A stretch of 9,953 bases of DNA from Thermoplasmata archaeon (GCA_013329495.1 DUKC01000063.1:1-9953), one strand, 5' to 3'. Counted from the first letter of the stretch, positions 1 to 7,613 are shown. Notes: generated by a model from the letters alone, not told the origin. Numbers and translations: made by a program.

Positions 1-147
1 ATTTTGGAGAACTTGAAAATAAACGTGGTTGAGCTCTGGATGAGTGGCTTTGACCTGCCGGATAACTAAACAACCTGAGCCAAGAAATTTTCCCTTAGCC
101 CTTTGATTTGGTGATGCGAGAGGACGCCGTTCGCTACGACTCTCCAT
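1..147 (-). CDS. Possible partial reading frame downstream of the PhoU gene; unrecognised
   Basis: A minus-strand frame opens with ATG at 147 and stays open for 49 codons to the left edge, so the product would be truncated by the window. The ATG lies 7 nt after the TAG of the PhoU-type gene and is preceded by a purine-rich AAGGAA that could bind the ribosome, which would suit a second gene in the same operon. I do not recognise the protein. It starts with a basic, polar stretch and shows no motif. A 49-codon run without a stop is not strong evidence. A competing plus-strand frame ends with TAA at 67-69 and could instead be the tail of a gene entering from the left, convergent with the PhoU gene. 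Both cannot easily be real. Confidence 0.25.
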   Translation of the reverse strand, partial: MESRSERRPLASPNQRAKGKFLGSGCLVIRQVKATHPELNHVYFQVLQN

Positions 148-154
148 GTTCCTT

Positions 155-1174
155 CTATGCCATCATTTTTCGATCTATGGTGATCTCTCCTATGTCTGTT
201 GCGTATGAACAAATTCTGTCGAGGCTTTCTATCACATAAGCAAGAGAAACAGTCACTATCGCCTTTGCCTTTAGATTAAGAATGTTTTTTATAATCTTGT
301 CTTTCCTCTCCAAAATTTGATTTGCCTTTAGTATTGCATCATTTGCTTTATCGGGTTCGTTTCCCTGAAACGCATTGATGGCCCGGTCAAATATATCGCT
401 CACATCCTTTGCAAAAGAAGCAATTTGTGCAACTATCGATTCATCAACTGGGTTTTCTTTTGATAGGACCTCACCATATCTAGCAAAATTTGCTGTGTGG
501 TCCCCCACTCTTTCAATTATTCTTCCAATTAATAGCTGATAAAGTCCATTCTCGGGTGTAACTCCGATTTTTTGACTATATGTCGGATTTTTAAGAAGGA
601 TATTGTATTGTTTGGCAATCAGCCAGTACAATCGATCAATATCATCATCTCTGGAAACAACCTCTTCTGATAGTTCAACATCTCTCTCTCTCAAAGATTT
701 TATTGCGTCTTGGAACATAGATCTGCAGATCAAGTGCATTCTTCTTATTCCTTTTTTTGGGGACAGATCACTTGGGTTTAGGAAGTCTTGCAGGATTATT
801 GTGGTTGGAGTTTCGTCCATTATTTCAATGCCTATCATGTTATGAGAAATTTGCCTTATGAAACGCTTCATTTTGAGCGAAATATTTTCTTTTGACTTTA
901 TTTTTATTGTACTGTAGCCCCCAAGATAAGCAGCTATAAACTCCCTTGTCAGCTTGTCCTGATCATCAAACTCTATGCTGCACTCCTTTTTTGGTGTTGT
1001 TTCAGTTTCCTTGCTACTGGGCTTTACCAAAAGAGTGCCGTCTGGTTGTGCTTGAAGAAGGATCGCCTCTCCGTTCTTTATGCCTACCCTCTCAACCCAA
1101 CTTTTTGGGAGGGAAATCATGTACGTTCCTGTTCCCGAGACCTGTACCTTTCTTGCTTCTATGTTTGCATTCAT
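155..1174 (-). CDS. AbrB-type DNA-binding domain fused to PhoU domains; phosphate-signalling regulator
   Basis: The 339-residue product has an N-terminal SpoVT/AbrB swapped-hairpin domain (about residues 6-52, with the segment VSGTGTYMISLPKSWVERVG). Two PhoU-like three-helix repeats follow, from about residue 145 to 335. Acidic metal-site motifs are visible: SRDDDID at 174-180, ERVGDH at 221-226, and in the second repeat ESLDR at 316-320 with TDIGE at 326-330. PhoU proteins restrain phosphate uptake and signalling in bacteria. The archaeal AbrB-PhoU fusions are inferred to link this to transcription and are cytoplasmic. The start is ATG at 1174. A TTG one codon earlier is also in frame, but ATG is preferred because the AbrB domain begins directly after it. 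No Pst transporter gene is present here, so the phosphate role rests on the family alone. Confidence 0.85.
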   Translation of the reverse strand: MNANIEARKVQVSGTGTYMISLPKSWVERVGIKNGEAILLQAQPDGTLLVKPSSKETETTPKKECSIEFDDQDKLTREFIAAYLGGYSTIKIKSKENISLKMKRFIRQISHNMIGIEIMDETPTTIILQDFLNPSDLSPKKGIRRMHLICRSMFQDAIKSLRERDVELSEEVVSRDDDIDRLYWLIAKQYNILLKNPTYSQKIGVTPENGLYQLLIGRIIERVGDHTANFARYGEVLSKENPVDESIVAQIASFAKDVSDIFDRAINAFQGNEPDKANDAILKANQILERKDKIIKNILNLKAKAIVTVSLAYVIESLDRICSYATDIGEITIDRKMMA

Positions 1175-1196
1175 CAAATCACTATTTAAAATCCAC

Positions 1197-1202
1197 TATA
1201 AG
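1197..1202 (-). promoter_or_regulatory. Candidate TATA box of the PhoU-type gene
   Basis: On the minus strand CTTATA lies about 25 nt before the ATG at 1174, the spacing expected of an archaeal TATA box driving a leaderless transcript. A second candidate, TAAATATT at 1208-1215, would give a leader of roughly 10 nt that carries a weak GTGAT ribosome-binding match. A third AT-rich patch at 1185-1192 is too close to the start to serve. Which of the first two is used cannot be decided by reading. Confidence 0.35.
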
Positions 1203-1232
1203 AAGCGAATATTTAGTCTTTTCTATATCGTT

Positions 1233-1253
1233 CTGCTCCTATATGAGGAGCAG
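1233..1253. repeat. Perfect 8-bp inverted repeat upstream of the PhoU-type gene
   Basis: CTGCTCCT at 1233-1240 and AGGAGCAG at 1246-1253 are exact reverse complements around a 5-nt centre. The site lies about 20-30 bp upstream of the candidate TATA boxes of the PhoU-type gene and about 105 bp past the end of tRNA-Pro. No U-rich tract follows it directly on either strand, so it does not look like a simple terminator. An operator for a dimeric regulator is the likelier reading, which is an inference. Confidence 0.5.
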
Positions 1254-1358
1254 GGAGAGTGAGGATGTCCCTCTAAATTGCATCGGTGGTAAAAACACTC
1301 CTTAAAATTTTTTGAACAACAAACATCACATCCTTTGAGTCGGTATACTCGCAGTTCA

Positions 1359-1431
1359 TGGGCCCGCCCAGATTTGAACTGGAGTCTATGGCTCCCAAAG
1401 CCACAAGGATACCAAGCTACCCCACAGGCCC
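1359..1431 (-). tRNA. tRNA-Pro (UGG anticodon)
   Basis: On the minus strand a full cloverleaf can be drawn. The acceptor arms GGGCCTG and CGGGCCC pair over 7 bp with one G-U. The D arm starts GGGT. The anticodon stem GTGGC/GCCAT encloses the loop TTTGGGA, giving anticodon TGG for CCA/CCN codons. The T arm TCCAG/CTGGG encloses TTCAAAT. The discriminator base is A at 1359, and no CCA is encoded. No intron is seen. The gene begins 12 nt past the TAA of the eS1 gene on the same strand. A run of six T in that gap (1434-1439) leaves almost no room for its own promoter, so it is probably processed from the ribosomal-protein transcript or read from a promoter inside eS1. Confidence 0.93.
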
Positions 1432-1443
1432 TTAAAAAATAGT

Positions 1444-2046
1444 TTAACTCTTCACTGCTGGAAGTACTTGTGATTTCCACATTTCAATTCTTCTGATCGT
1501 GGCGACTTTCTTGCACACCCCATAGCAATGAGTGGCAAGTTCGGAACTCACCACGGCTTTAACGAGCTCATCAAACTCCCTCTCCTTCGAAAATTCCCTG
1601 ATCTCCTCCTGCACCAACCGTCGAATGGCCTTTTGTTTTGAGGTCTGAATCCTTTTAAAAGTTATCACGAATGGCTTCACTCTGATTTTTATTCCATTCT
1701 TTGTTTCAACCTCAAAACTAGAATCTATCTTCTTTCTTCCTTTCCTTGTTAGCCTTCTCACATAATCACTTGCAAGGCTGTGACCCACAAACTGGGTTTT
1801 TGCTTCTGAACCAACAACTTCTTTTATCCTAAATGTCAATTTTATATGGGTCTGTTTTAGATTTCCTGTGATATTTTGCAGGGAAGTGTTCACCTTCTTT
1901 CCAATCAGTTTATTCGGGTCATAAGCCAGCGCTTCGCCTATTTGTTTTTCATCAAAATCGGGAGAGGCTAGCACCTTATACCATTGTTTCTCCTTCCTTT
2001 TCTTTTTTCCCTTTCCAACTGAAACCCTTTTTTTCGGCATGCTCAT
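1444..2046 (-). CDS. rps3ae: Small ribosomal subunit protein eS1 (S3Ae family)
   Basis: The 200-residue product is a complete eS1, a protein of the archaeal and eukaryotic 30S/40S subunit (human S3a) that sits near the mRNA exit and platform. The start is very basic (KKRVSVGKGKKKRKEKQWYKV), followed by the family's VLASPDFDEKQIGE and DPNKLIGKKV segments and the HIKLTFRI strand. Length is normal for archaea. The ATG at 2046 overlaps the stop of the upstream uS15 gene as ATGA, which suggests translational coupling. An in-frame ATG two codons later (2040) gives MPKKRV and is an alternative start. In many euryarchaea, as I recall, RecJ-like and Pcc1-type genes lie between uS15 and eS1. Here the two are fused tightly with nothing in between. 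Confidence 0.95.
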   Translation of the reverse strand: MSMPKKRVSVGKGKKKRKEKQWYKVLASPDFDEKQIGEALAYDPNKLIGKKVNTSLQNITGNLKQTHIKLTFRIKEVVGSEAKTQFVGHSLASDYVRRLTRKGRKKIDSSFEVETKNGIKIRVKPFVITFKRIQTSKQKAIRRLVQEEIREFSKEREFDELVKAVVSSELATHCYGVCKKVATIRRIEMWKSQVLPAVKS

Positions 2047-2498
2047 CCAACCAATAATTTCGCTCTTTCAGGAGTGTATTTCCAACTCTCCGGCAGTTTT
2101 TTCTCGTTCACGTAGTACTTGGCAAGGCGTTTTACCTTTGCTTCAATCAAACGAAGCGCTCTCTGATTATGCAGATCCTTTTTATTCGTCGAAAGATGCT
2201 CTCTCAGATTCATAGCCTTCTTCAACAAATTCATAAGGTCCTCGGGGATCTTTGGGGTAAGTTTATTTCCCTCCAGTATCTCTAAAATCTTCTTCTTGGT
2301 AGATTGTTTTGCTGATGGTATACCATATTGGTCCCTAAGAATTATTCCTATCTCTGCAGTCGCCTTTCCTTCTTTTGCTAACTTCACAACCCGCTCTTCA
2401 ACCTGGTTTGAATCGAACTCCACCCATTCGGGCTGACTTTCCATGTAAGGCTTATGTGAACCCGATTTTCCTCTTCGCCTAGAGTGCATCCTTGCCAT
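2043..2498 (-). CDS. rps15: Small ribosomal subunit protein uS15 (archaeal S15P/S13e type)
   Basis: The 151-residue product begins MARMHSRRRGKSGSHKP, the standard archaeal/eukaryotic uS15 N-terminus. The conserved core that binds 16S rRNA helices follows, including LREHLSTNKKDLHNQRALRLIE-like residues at about 106-127. The archaeal form is longer than the roughly 89-residue bacterial protein because of its N-terminal extension. The frame remains open upstream to a GTG at 2576, but that extension lacks family similarity and would contain the TATA-like box. The ATG at 2498 lies 28 nt from that box, so the mRNA is probably leaderless. The stop overlaps the start of eS1. This gene leads an inferred operon uS15-eS1-tRNA-Pro. 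Confidence 0.95.
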   Translation of the reverse strand: MARMHSRRRGKSGSHKPYMESQPEWVEFDSNQVEERVVKLAKEGKATAEIGIILRDQYGIPSAKQSTKKKILEILEGNKLTPKIPEDLMNLLKKAMNLREHLSTNKKDLHNQRALRLIEAKVKRLAKYYVNEKKLPESWKYTPERAKLLVG

Positions 2499-2520
2499 AA
2501 AAGCTAAAGAATGGGTATTG

Positions 2521-2530
2521 TTATTTAAAA
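2521..2530 (-). promoter_or_regulatory. TATA box of the uS15-eS1 operon
   Basis: On the minus strand TTTTAAATAA is centred about 28 nt before the uS15 ATG at 2498. This is the expected spacing if transcription starts at or next to the A of the start codon, so the message would be leaderless. The same spacing recurs at the DUF763 gene in this window, which strengthens the call. Confidence 0.6.
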
Positions 2531-2667
2531 CTTGTTGAAAGCTCAGTATCTGTTCAAACACCCTTTTGAGGGCCACTTCCTCTAAAAAAGTTAAAAAGCA
2601 AAAACCTGCAACTCATATTTTTACCCTTTTTATCTCTGAAGATTATGTCGGGGGTTGTGGGACAAAA

Positions 2668-2675
2668 TTTAAATA
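2668..2675 (+). promoter_or_regulatory. TATA box of the chaperone operon
   Basis: TTTAAATA preceded by the purine-rich ACAAAA (a possible BRE) lies about 55-60 nt before the 52-codon gene. Transcription would start near 2697, leaving a leader of about 30 nt that carries the GGAG ribosome-binding site at 2717-2720. I see no copy of a palindromic heat-shock operator such as the Archaeoglobus HSR1 site around it. Confidence 0.5.
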
Positions 2676-2727
2676 ATGAGTGCTTCTATACGATAAAACT
2701 AGTTGGGAAGATTGAAGGAGAGCAGGA

Positions 2728-2886
2728 ATGGGAAATTTCATTTGTTCCATTGAGATATTTAAAGAAGGCGTGGAGTTCATCGCAAGAGCTAAATTGCAGG
2801 ACAGCAATTTGAGGGAATACCGATCAAGTCTTCTGGAGGATTTGATTATTCAAGTGATGATAGATCTGGAAGAGAAAATCCCTTAG
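2728..2886 (+). CDS. Small 52-residue protein at the head of the chaperone operon; unrecognised
   Basis: ATG at 2728 opens a 52-codon frame ending TAG at 2884-2886, only 4 nt before grpE. A clear GGAG lies 7 nt before the ATG, with an in-frame TGA just upstream fixing the start. The predicted layout is strand (ICSIEIFKEG), turn, strand (VEFIARAKL), a short polar strand (NLREYRSS) and an amphipathic acidic helix (LLEDLIIQVMIDLEEKIP). That beta-beta-beta-alpha order, with hydrophobic residues at alternating places, resembles small HicB-like folds, but no catalytic or signature motif supports a family assignment. A second frame (2645-2812) overlaps most of it but begins upstream of the inferred transcription start. 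Position and spacing suggest co-expression with GrpE, DnaK and DnaJ. The function is unknown. Confidence 0.6.
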   Translation: MGNFICSIEIFKEGVEFIARAKLQDSNLREYRSSLLEDLIIQVMIDLEEKIP

Positions 2887-2890
2887 AAAA

Positions 2891-3388
2891 ATGACCACAA
2901 AACAACCCACCAAAGCTCAGTTGAATGAAAAGATTGAGCGGTTAGAAAAAGAGCTAGCTCAGAAAAGAGATCAATTGTTAAGATCCCATGCAGATCATCA
3001 GAATTATCGAAAAAGAGTCCAAAAAGATTTTGACGGGGAAATAAAAAAAGAAAAAGGGAAAATTATACTAAAATTGATAGACATACAAGAAGGTTTGGAG
3101 AAGGCTCTAACCCAATTCAAAGCTGGTGCAAATAAGGAGAGCATAATCGAAGGCTTGGAGTTAGAACTCAAGGCATTTAACGACTTATTTGAATCTGAAG
3201 GTATAAAGCCAATCGAGGCAAAAGGAAAGAAGTTCGACTACAGTTTGCATGAGGTGATAGCCCAGGTTGAATCAAAGGATGTTAAGGAAGGGACGATCGT
3301 TGAAGAGTTTAGAAAAGGATACAAGCTGGACGATAAGGTTTTAAGGCCATCCCTGGTTGCTGTTACTAAGGATTCAAAAAGTAAGTGA
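2891..3388 (+). CDS. grpE: GrpE nucleotide exchange factor of DnaK
   Basis: The 165-residue protein has the GrpE layout. A long charged coiled coil covers about residues 7-60, with the family's [14 protein letters not shown] dimer-helix stretch at about 34-47. A four-helix region comes next. The compact C-terminal beta domain contains the conserved [14 protein letters not shown] segment and ends with the [18 protein letters not shown] motif. GrpE dimers bind the DnaK nucleotide domain and release ADP, closing the chaperone cycle in the cytoplasm. Length is normal for a short archaeal GrpE without the acidic N-terminal extension of many bacteria. The ATG at 2891 is 4 nt past the small upstream gene, and the stop lies 8 nt before the dnaK start, so all are likely one operon. 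Confidence 0.93.
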   Translation: MTTKQPTKAQLNEKIERLEKELAQKRDQLLRSHADHQNYRKRVQKDFDGEIKKEKGKIILKLIDIQEGLEKALTQFKAGANKESIIEGLELELKAFNDLFESEGIKPIEAKGKKFDYSLHEVIAQVESKDVKEGTIVEEFRKGYKLDDKVLRPSLVAVTKDSKSK

Positions 3389-3396
3389 GGAGAAAG

Positions 3397-5271
3397 ATGT
3401 CCAAGATATTGGGAATAGATTTAGGAACCACAAACTCAGAAGCAGCCATAATGGAAGGCGGAAAAGTTACCCTCATCCAATCCGCAGAGGGCAAGCTCTA
3501 CTTTCCTTCGGTGGTTGCTTTTTCGAAGGATGGAGAAAAGCTGGTGGGTGAAGTCGCAAGGCGTCAGGCAGTACTTAACCCTGAACGAACCATACGGGAG
3601 ATCAAGAGAGAGATAGGCACCGCTCATCAAGTAACCATAGGCAACAAGACTTACACACCTCAACAAATCTCAGCTTTTATTCTCCAAAAGATGAAAACAG
3701 ACGCGGAAGCCTATCTAGGTGAGGCAATAAAGAAGGCGGTGATTACAGTCCCTGCATACTTCGATGACGATCAAAGAACAGCCACAAAAGATGCAGGGCG
3801 AATAGCTGGTTTGGAAGTGCTTAGGATCATAAATGAGCCTACCGCTGCAGCTCTTGCCTATGGTTTGGAAAAGAAAGGAGAAAACAAGATCGCGGTCTTT
3901 GATTTTGGTGGCGGAACTTTTGATATTACCCTAATGGAAGCGGGAGATGGAGTGTTCGAGGTTTTGTCCACAAATGGAGATACTCACTTGGGAGGGACTG
4001 ATATAGACCAGAGAATTGTTGATTGGCTTGCAGATGGATTTCAAAAGCAGTTTGGAATCGACCTGCGAAAGGATCCGCAGGCTCACCAGCGTCTGATCGA
4101 AGCTGCGGAGCAAGCAAAGATAGAACTCTCAACGACCTTAAAGACCACCATTAACCTGCCTTTCATAACTGCCACCTCGGAAGGACCAAAACACCTGAAT
4201 GTAGATCTAGCTCGTGCTAAATTTGAAGAGTTAGCCGAGCCGATAATCAACAGGTGCATACCTCCTTGCAAGCAGGCACTTGCTGATGCAAAGCTCAAGC
4301 CAAAGGATATAGATAAGGTCATTCTGGTTGGAGCATCCACCCGAACCCCTCTAGTGCAACAGAAAGTTGAAGGGGTATTTGGTAAAAAACCAGAAAGAGA
4401 CGTTGATCCCATGCAGTGCGTTGCCGAGGGGGCGGCCATTCAGGGGGCAGTTCTATCAGGGGAAGCCGGAGAGATAGTGTTGCTGGATGTGACCCCTTTA
4501 ACCCTCGGAATTGAGACCCTCGGCGGCGTGAGAACCCCTCTGATTTCGAGAAACACAACCATTCCTACCCGAAAATCACAGATTTTTAGCACGGCTGCCG
4601 ATTTTCAAACTCAAGTTGAAATTAAAGTTTTGCAAGGTGAGAGATCCATGGCGGTCGACAATAAATCCCTTGGCAGGTTCATCTTGAATGGAATTCCTCC
4701 CGCACCAAGAGGCATTCCCCAAATAGATGTTACTTTTGATATAGACGCAAACGGTATAGTAAATGTTTCAGCAAAAGACAAGGCGACTGGAAAAGAACAA
4801 AAGATAACCATTACAGCTTCGGTAAGATTACCGGAAGAAGAAGTCGAGCGAATGCAGAAGGAGGCGGAGAGATTTGCAGAAGAGGACAAGCGAAGGAAAG
4901 AAGAGGTTGAAACTAGAAACCAGGCTGATACGCTTGTTTATACCGCAGAAAAAACTTTGAAAGAACTCGGAGATAAAATAGACAAGCAAGATAAAGAAAG
5001 AGTCGAGAACTCGGTAAAAGAACTCCGCTCTGCTTTAACCGGTGATGACCTGGCAAAAATCAAAGCTGGGACAGACAAGCTTTCAAAGGTTCTCCAAGAA
5101 GTCGGAGCTAAGATATACCAAGCTCAAGCTCAGCCTCCTCCCGGAAAGGGAGCTGAGGAAGCTCAAGAAGGCAAAGAGGAATGGAAGGGCCATCCATCTG
5201 GTAAAGAAGGCGGGGAAACGATTGACGCGGACTATAAGGTAAAGAAAGACAAAGAGAAAAAAGATAAATAA
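3397..5271 (+). CDS. dnaK: DnaK, Hsp70 molecular chaperone
   Basis: The 624-residue protein is a full Hsp70. It has phosphate loop IDLGTTNS at 7-14, [12 protein letters not shown] at 146-157, [12 protein letters not shown] at 168-179, VGASTRTP at 311-318 and the interdomain linker [14 protein letters not shown] at 361-374. A beta-sandwich peptide-binding domain and a helical lid follow. The tail keeps DADYKV before a lysine-rich end. It binds exposed hydrophobic segments in cycles of ATP hydrolysis driven by DnaJ and GrpE. The roughly 25-residue N-lobe insert of proteobacterial DnaK is absent (short join at about 70-80), as in Gram-positive bacteria and archaea, which fits the known bacterial origin of archaeal dnaK. 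The frame is open to a GTG at 3385, but ATG 3397 is chosen because AGGAG at 3388-3392 precedes it and [10 protein letters not shown] is the family start. Confidence 0.97.
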   Translation: MSKILGIDLGTTNSEAAIMEGGKVTLIQSAEGKLYFPSVVAFSKDGEKLVGEVARRQAVLNPERTIREIKREIGTAHQVTIGNKTYTPQQISAFILQKMKTDAEAYLGEAIKKAVITVPAYFDDDQRTATKDAGRIAGLEVLRIINEPTAAALAYGLEKKGENKIAVFDFGGGTFDITLMEAGDGVFEVLSTNGDTHLGGTDIDQRIVDWLADGFQKQFGIDLRKDPQAHQRLIEAAEQAKIELSTTLKTTINLPFITATSEGPKHLNVDLARAKFEELAEPIINRCIPPCKQALADAKLKPKDIDKVILVGASTRTPLVQQKVEGVFGKKPERDVDPMQCVAEGAAIQGAVLSGEAGEIVLLDVTPLTLGIETLGGVRTPLISRNTTIPTRKSQIFSTAADFQTQVEIKVLQGERSMAVDNKSLGRFILNGIPPAPRGIPQIDVTFDIDANGIVNVSAKDKATGKEQKITITASVRLPEEEVERMQKEAERFAEEDKRRKEEVETRNQADTLVYTAEKTLKELGDKIDKQDKERVENSVKELRSALTGDDLAKIKAGTDKLSKVLQEVGAKIYQAQAQPPPGKGAEEAQEGKEEWKGHPSGKEGGETIDADYKVKKDKEKKDK

Positions 5272-5309
5272 AACCTTGTTTTTCTAATACCATCAATTGG
5301 GGTTTTTAG

Positions 5310-6437
5310 ATGCCAAAGCGTGACTACTATGAAACATTAGGTGTTCAGAAAGACACATCAAAAGAAGAAATAAAAAAGGCATATCGCAAACTAGCACTCA
5401 AATACCACCCCGATAGAAACAAGTCTGCAGATGCTGAAGAGAGGTTTAAAGAAATTTCAGAAGCCTATGGGGTGCTCTCAGATGATGAGAAGAGACAGCA
5501 GTACGACATGTTCGGTCACGCGGGGATAAAAGGTACCTACACCCAAGAAGACATCTTCAGAGGAATCAACTTCGAGGACATCTTCAGGGATCTCGGTTTT
5601 GGAGATCTCGGGGGCTTTGGAGACATCTTTAATCTCTTTTTTGGAGGAAGAAGAAAATACAGGACCAGAAAAAGACCTGTGAAAGGGCAGGATATTAGAT
5701 ACAATCTTGACATATCCCTAGAGGAAGCCTATCGAGGGGTCGTAAAAGAAATTTCAGTGACCCGGAACGAGGTGTGCCCCGTTTGCAACGGCAGTAAGGC
5801 AAAGCCTGGGACAAGAGCGAGCTCCTGCCCTCAATGCCAGGGAACCGGGCAGGTTCAACGAAGCACTCGTACTCCCTTTGGATATTTCACCCAAGTGACA
5901 ACCTGCCCAGAGTGTCACGGAGAGGGGACAATCATTAACGTTCCCTGCCCCGAGTGCGACGGCAGAGGCCTGATAAGAGCCAAGCGAAAAATTGAAGTAA
6001 GAGTCCCCAAAGGCGTTTACGAGAGCTCGTACCTTCGTTTACCTGACGAAGGAGAACCGGGCGAGAGAGGAGGCTCTCCCGGGAACCTATACGTTGTCAT
6101 TCGCATAAAACCTCATCCCGTGTTCAGGAGAGAGAATTCCGATCTGTTTGTAGAATTACCTGTCCAGTTTCCACAGCTTGCTCTGGGCGGAGAGATGGAG
6201 GTTCCTACCATAGATGGAAAGGAAAAGCTAAGCATACCTCCTGGAACACAAAGTGAGAAAGTTTTTGTAATCAAAGGGAAAGGCATGCCTAATCTGCATG
6301 GATACGGGAATGGAGACTTGAAAGTCAAGGTAAAGGTACAAACTCCAAAACACCTCTCTAAAAGATCGAAAGATTTGCTTGAGGAGCTTGCCAAAGAAAT
6401 GGAAGTCTCGACAAAAAAGAAATGGTTTATAAGGTGA
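5310..6437 (+). CDS. dnaJ: DnaJ, type I Hsp40 co-chaperone
   Basis: The 375-residue protein has all parts of a type I DnaJ. The J domain (about 4-70) carries the HPD motif at 33-35 that triggers the DnaK ATPase. A Gly/Phe-rich linker (about 95-113) includes [18 protein letters not shown]. The zinc domain has four CxxC pairs (C156/C159, C173/C176, C199/C202, C213/C216). C-terminal beta domains bind substrate. The first zinc motif ends in K rather than the usual G, a mild deviation; the other three keep CxxCxGxG. It delivers unfolded proteins to DnaK. The ATG is 38 nt past the dnaK stop. That gap contains a five-T run (5279-5283) that might weaken read-through, and only a weak GGGG ribosome site precedes the start. 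Confidence 0.96.
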   Translation: MPKRDYYETLGVQKDTSKEEIKKAYRKLALKYHPDRNKSADAEERFKEISEAYGVLSDDEKRQQYDMFGHAGIKGTYTQEDIFRGINFEDIFRDLGFGDLGGFGDIFNLFFGGRRKYRTRKRPVKGQDIRYNLDISLEEAYRGVVKEISVTRNEVCPVCNGSKAKPGTRASSCPQCQGTGQVQRSTRTPFGYFTQVTTCPECHGEGTIINVPCPECDGRGLIRAKRKIEVRVPKGVYESSYLRLPDEGEPGERGGSPGNLYVVIRIKPHPVFRRENSDLFVELPVQFPQLALGGEMEVPTIDGKEKLSIPPGTQSEKVFVIKGKGMPNLHGYGNGDLKVKVKVQTPKHLSKRSKDLLEELAKEMEVSTKKKWFIR

Positions 6438-6459
6438 GCGGCACAATAATTTTCTAGGG

Positions 6460-6471
6460 AAAAATTAAAAA
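6460..6471 (-). terminator. U-rich transcription end of the DUF763 gene
   Basis: Directly after the DUF763 stop, the minus strand carries two five-T runs separated by AA. Short oligo-T tracts of this kind terminate archaeal RNA polymerase without a hairpin. The convergent dnaJ message has only a four-T run in the same 35-bp gap. Confidence 0.5.
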
Positions 6472-6472
6472 T

Positions 6473-7597
6473 TTATTCAACAGGAATAATCTGCCTGAGT
6501 TTTTCTAAAGCTATCAGCTTTTCCCTATTTCCTACCTTTGAAGCTTCAATCCCTTCTTCCAGGATGGCAGTTGTTTCGCTCATTGCTTTCCTGTCAACAG
6601 GATATGGAACACCATCCTTGCCTCCAACTGTAAAGGCGAATTTTACCGGATCCTTCCAAGAAGGCTTGGATCCATAGATCAAATCTGAGACAAGTGCCAG
6701 AGCCCTGATTGTTGAGGGACCGATTCCTTTTGTTGAGACTAGTTCTTCATAGTCCTTTGGTTGAAAATCGTAGAGCTCTTTTATCGCTGCCCAATTGACC
6801 TTTTGAGGCATTTGAAGAAAATCTAAATTTTGTCTGTCGACTCTTCTCTGGATTCCACTCCACTCATCCAAACTTTTTTGATATGCGGGTCTCTTAAGCT
6901 CTTCCCAATCATTTCTGAGGTGCTCTATCCCTCCATTTACAAGGTCAATCGAAGTTTTTTGTGCATCTCCACTTTTTTGTGAGCTCATGTCTAAGACCTT
7001 CGCCCGCTTCAAACTACTGATAACTGAATCATGGGGATCTTTGACAAAACTTTTCACATGTTCTGAAAGCCAATGATATCTTCTTGCCGATTTGTTTGTT
7101 AGGTCCATCCCCTGCTGGATGACAGCCCATCTGCCTCCTTCTGTAAAAATTATGATGTGATGATACAAATTATATCCATCCTGCAGCACCGAATTGTCAA
7201 CCTTTGCTGCAAGCTTGCTTGAGTAAATCAGATTGTCAATCTCCGTTTGCCCCATCTGTATGGACTCCCCCAATTTCACCACTTCCTGAGGGGTTTTCCT
7301 AGCGACTTTTCCTTTTCCTCCAGCAATTAGCACGCCTAAATCTTTTTTGTTCAGTGCCTCTTTCAAGGCCCCTCCTACCGTTGTGGTTAGGCCACTCGAG
7401 TGAAAATCATATCCCAACACGCAGCCAAGGGATTGGAACCAGAAAGAATCTGACATTCTTTCTAAAAAACAGTTCACTCCTTTTTCTTCTATCAAAACTT
7501 TTGATATACCTCTTGAGAGTTCAACCATTCTCTTAAAAAGCCAAGGAGGACACTTTCCCCCGTGCAGAGGCAGCTCGGCAAATCCTTTTCTTATCAT
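6473..7597 (-). CDS. DUF763 family protein (COG1415), function unknown
   Basis: The 374-residue protein is recognisable as DUF763 from its N-terminal signature GFAELPLHGGKCPPWLFKRM and the block WFQSLGCVLGYDFHSSGLTTT at about 53-73. The later PYPVDR near 331-336 also fits. A helix-hairpin-helix-like turn, TKGIGPSTIRALALVSDLIYG at about 289-309, suggests contact with DNA or another nucleic acid; that is inference, as no catalytic motif is evident to me. The family is widespread in archaea and some bacteria and, as far as I know, uncharacterised. The frame extends 26 codons upstream, but ATG 7597 is chosen because the family's N-terminus starts there and a TATA box lies 28 nt before it, implying a leaderless message. 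It is convergent with dnaJ and divergent from tRNA-Arg. Confidence 0.85.
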   Translation of the reverse strand: MIRKGFAELPLHGGKCPPWLFKRMVELSRGISKVLIEEKGVNCFLERMSDSFWFQSLGCVLGYDFHSSGLTTTVGGALKEALNKKDLGVLIAGGKGKVARKTPQEVVKLGESIQMGQTEIDNLIYSSKLAAKVDNSVLQDGYNLYHHIIIFTEGGRWAVIQQGMDLTNKSARRYHWLSEHVKSFVKDPHDSVISSLKRAKVLDMSSQKSGDAQKTSIDLVNGGIEHLRNDWEELKRPAYQKSLDEWSGIQRRVDRQNLDFLQMPQKVNWAAIKELYDFQPKDYEELVSTKGIGPSTIRALALVSDLIYGSKPSWKDPVKFAFTVGGKDGVPYPVDRKAMSETTAILEEGIEASKVGNREKLIALEKLRQIIPVE

Positions 7598-7613
7598 CAG
7601 ATAAAGATTGTAA

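Noticed and set aside
1..69. Plus-strand 22-codon tail ending in TAA, possibly the end of a gene entering from the left
   Set aside because: Too short to recognise, and it conflicts with the minus-strand frame at 1-147; neither is proven.
30..105. Possible C/D box guide RNA (ATGAGT and CTGA-like bases)
   Set aside because: The C box matches only loosely, no D'/C' pair fits, and there is no clear terminal stem.
1273..1359. 28-codon minus-strand frame starting at the tRNA-Pro 3' end
   Set aside because: Its ATG uses the tRNA discriminator base and no ribosome site is seen; most likely chance.
1223..1480. 85-codon minus-strand frame between the PhoU-type gene and eS1
   Set aside because: It reads straight through the tRNA-Pro gene and overlaps the eS1 end; the protein has no family character.
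2499..2576. 26-residue N-terminal extension of uS15 from a GTG
   Set aside because: It contains the TATA box and has no family similarity; the MARMHSRRRGKSG start is canonical.
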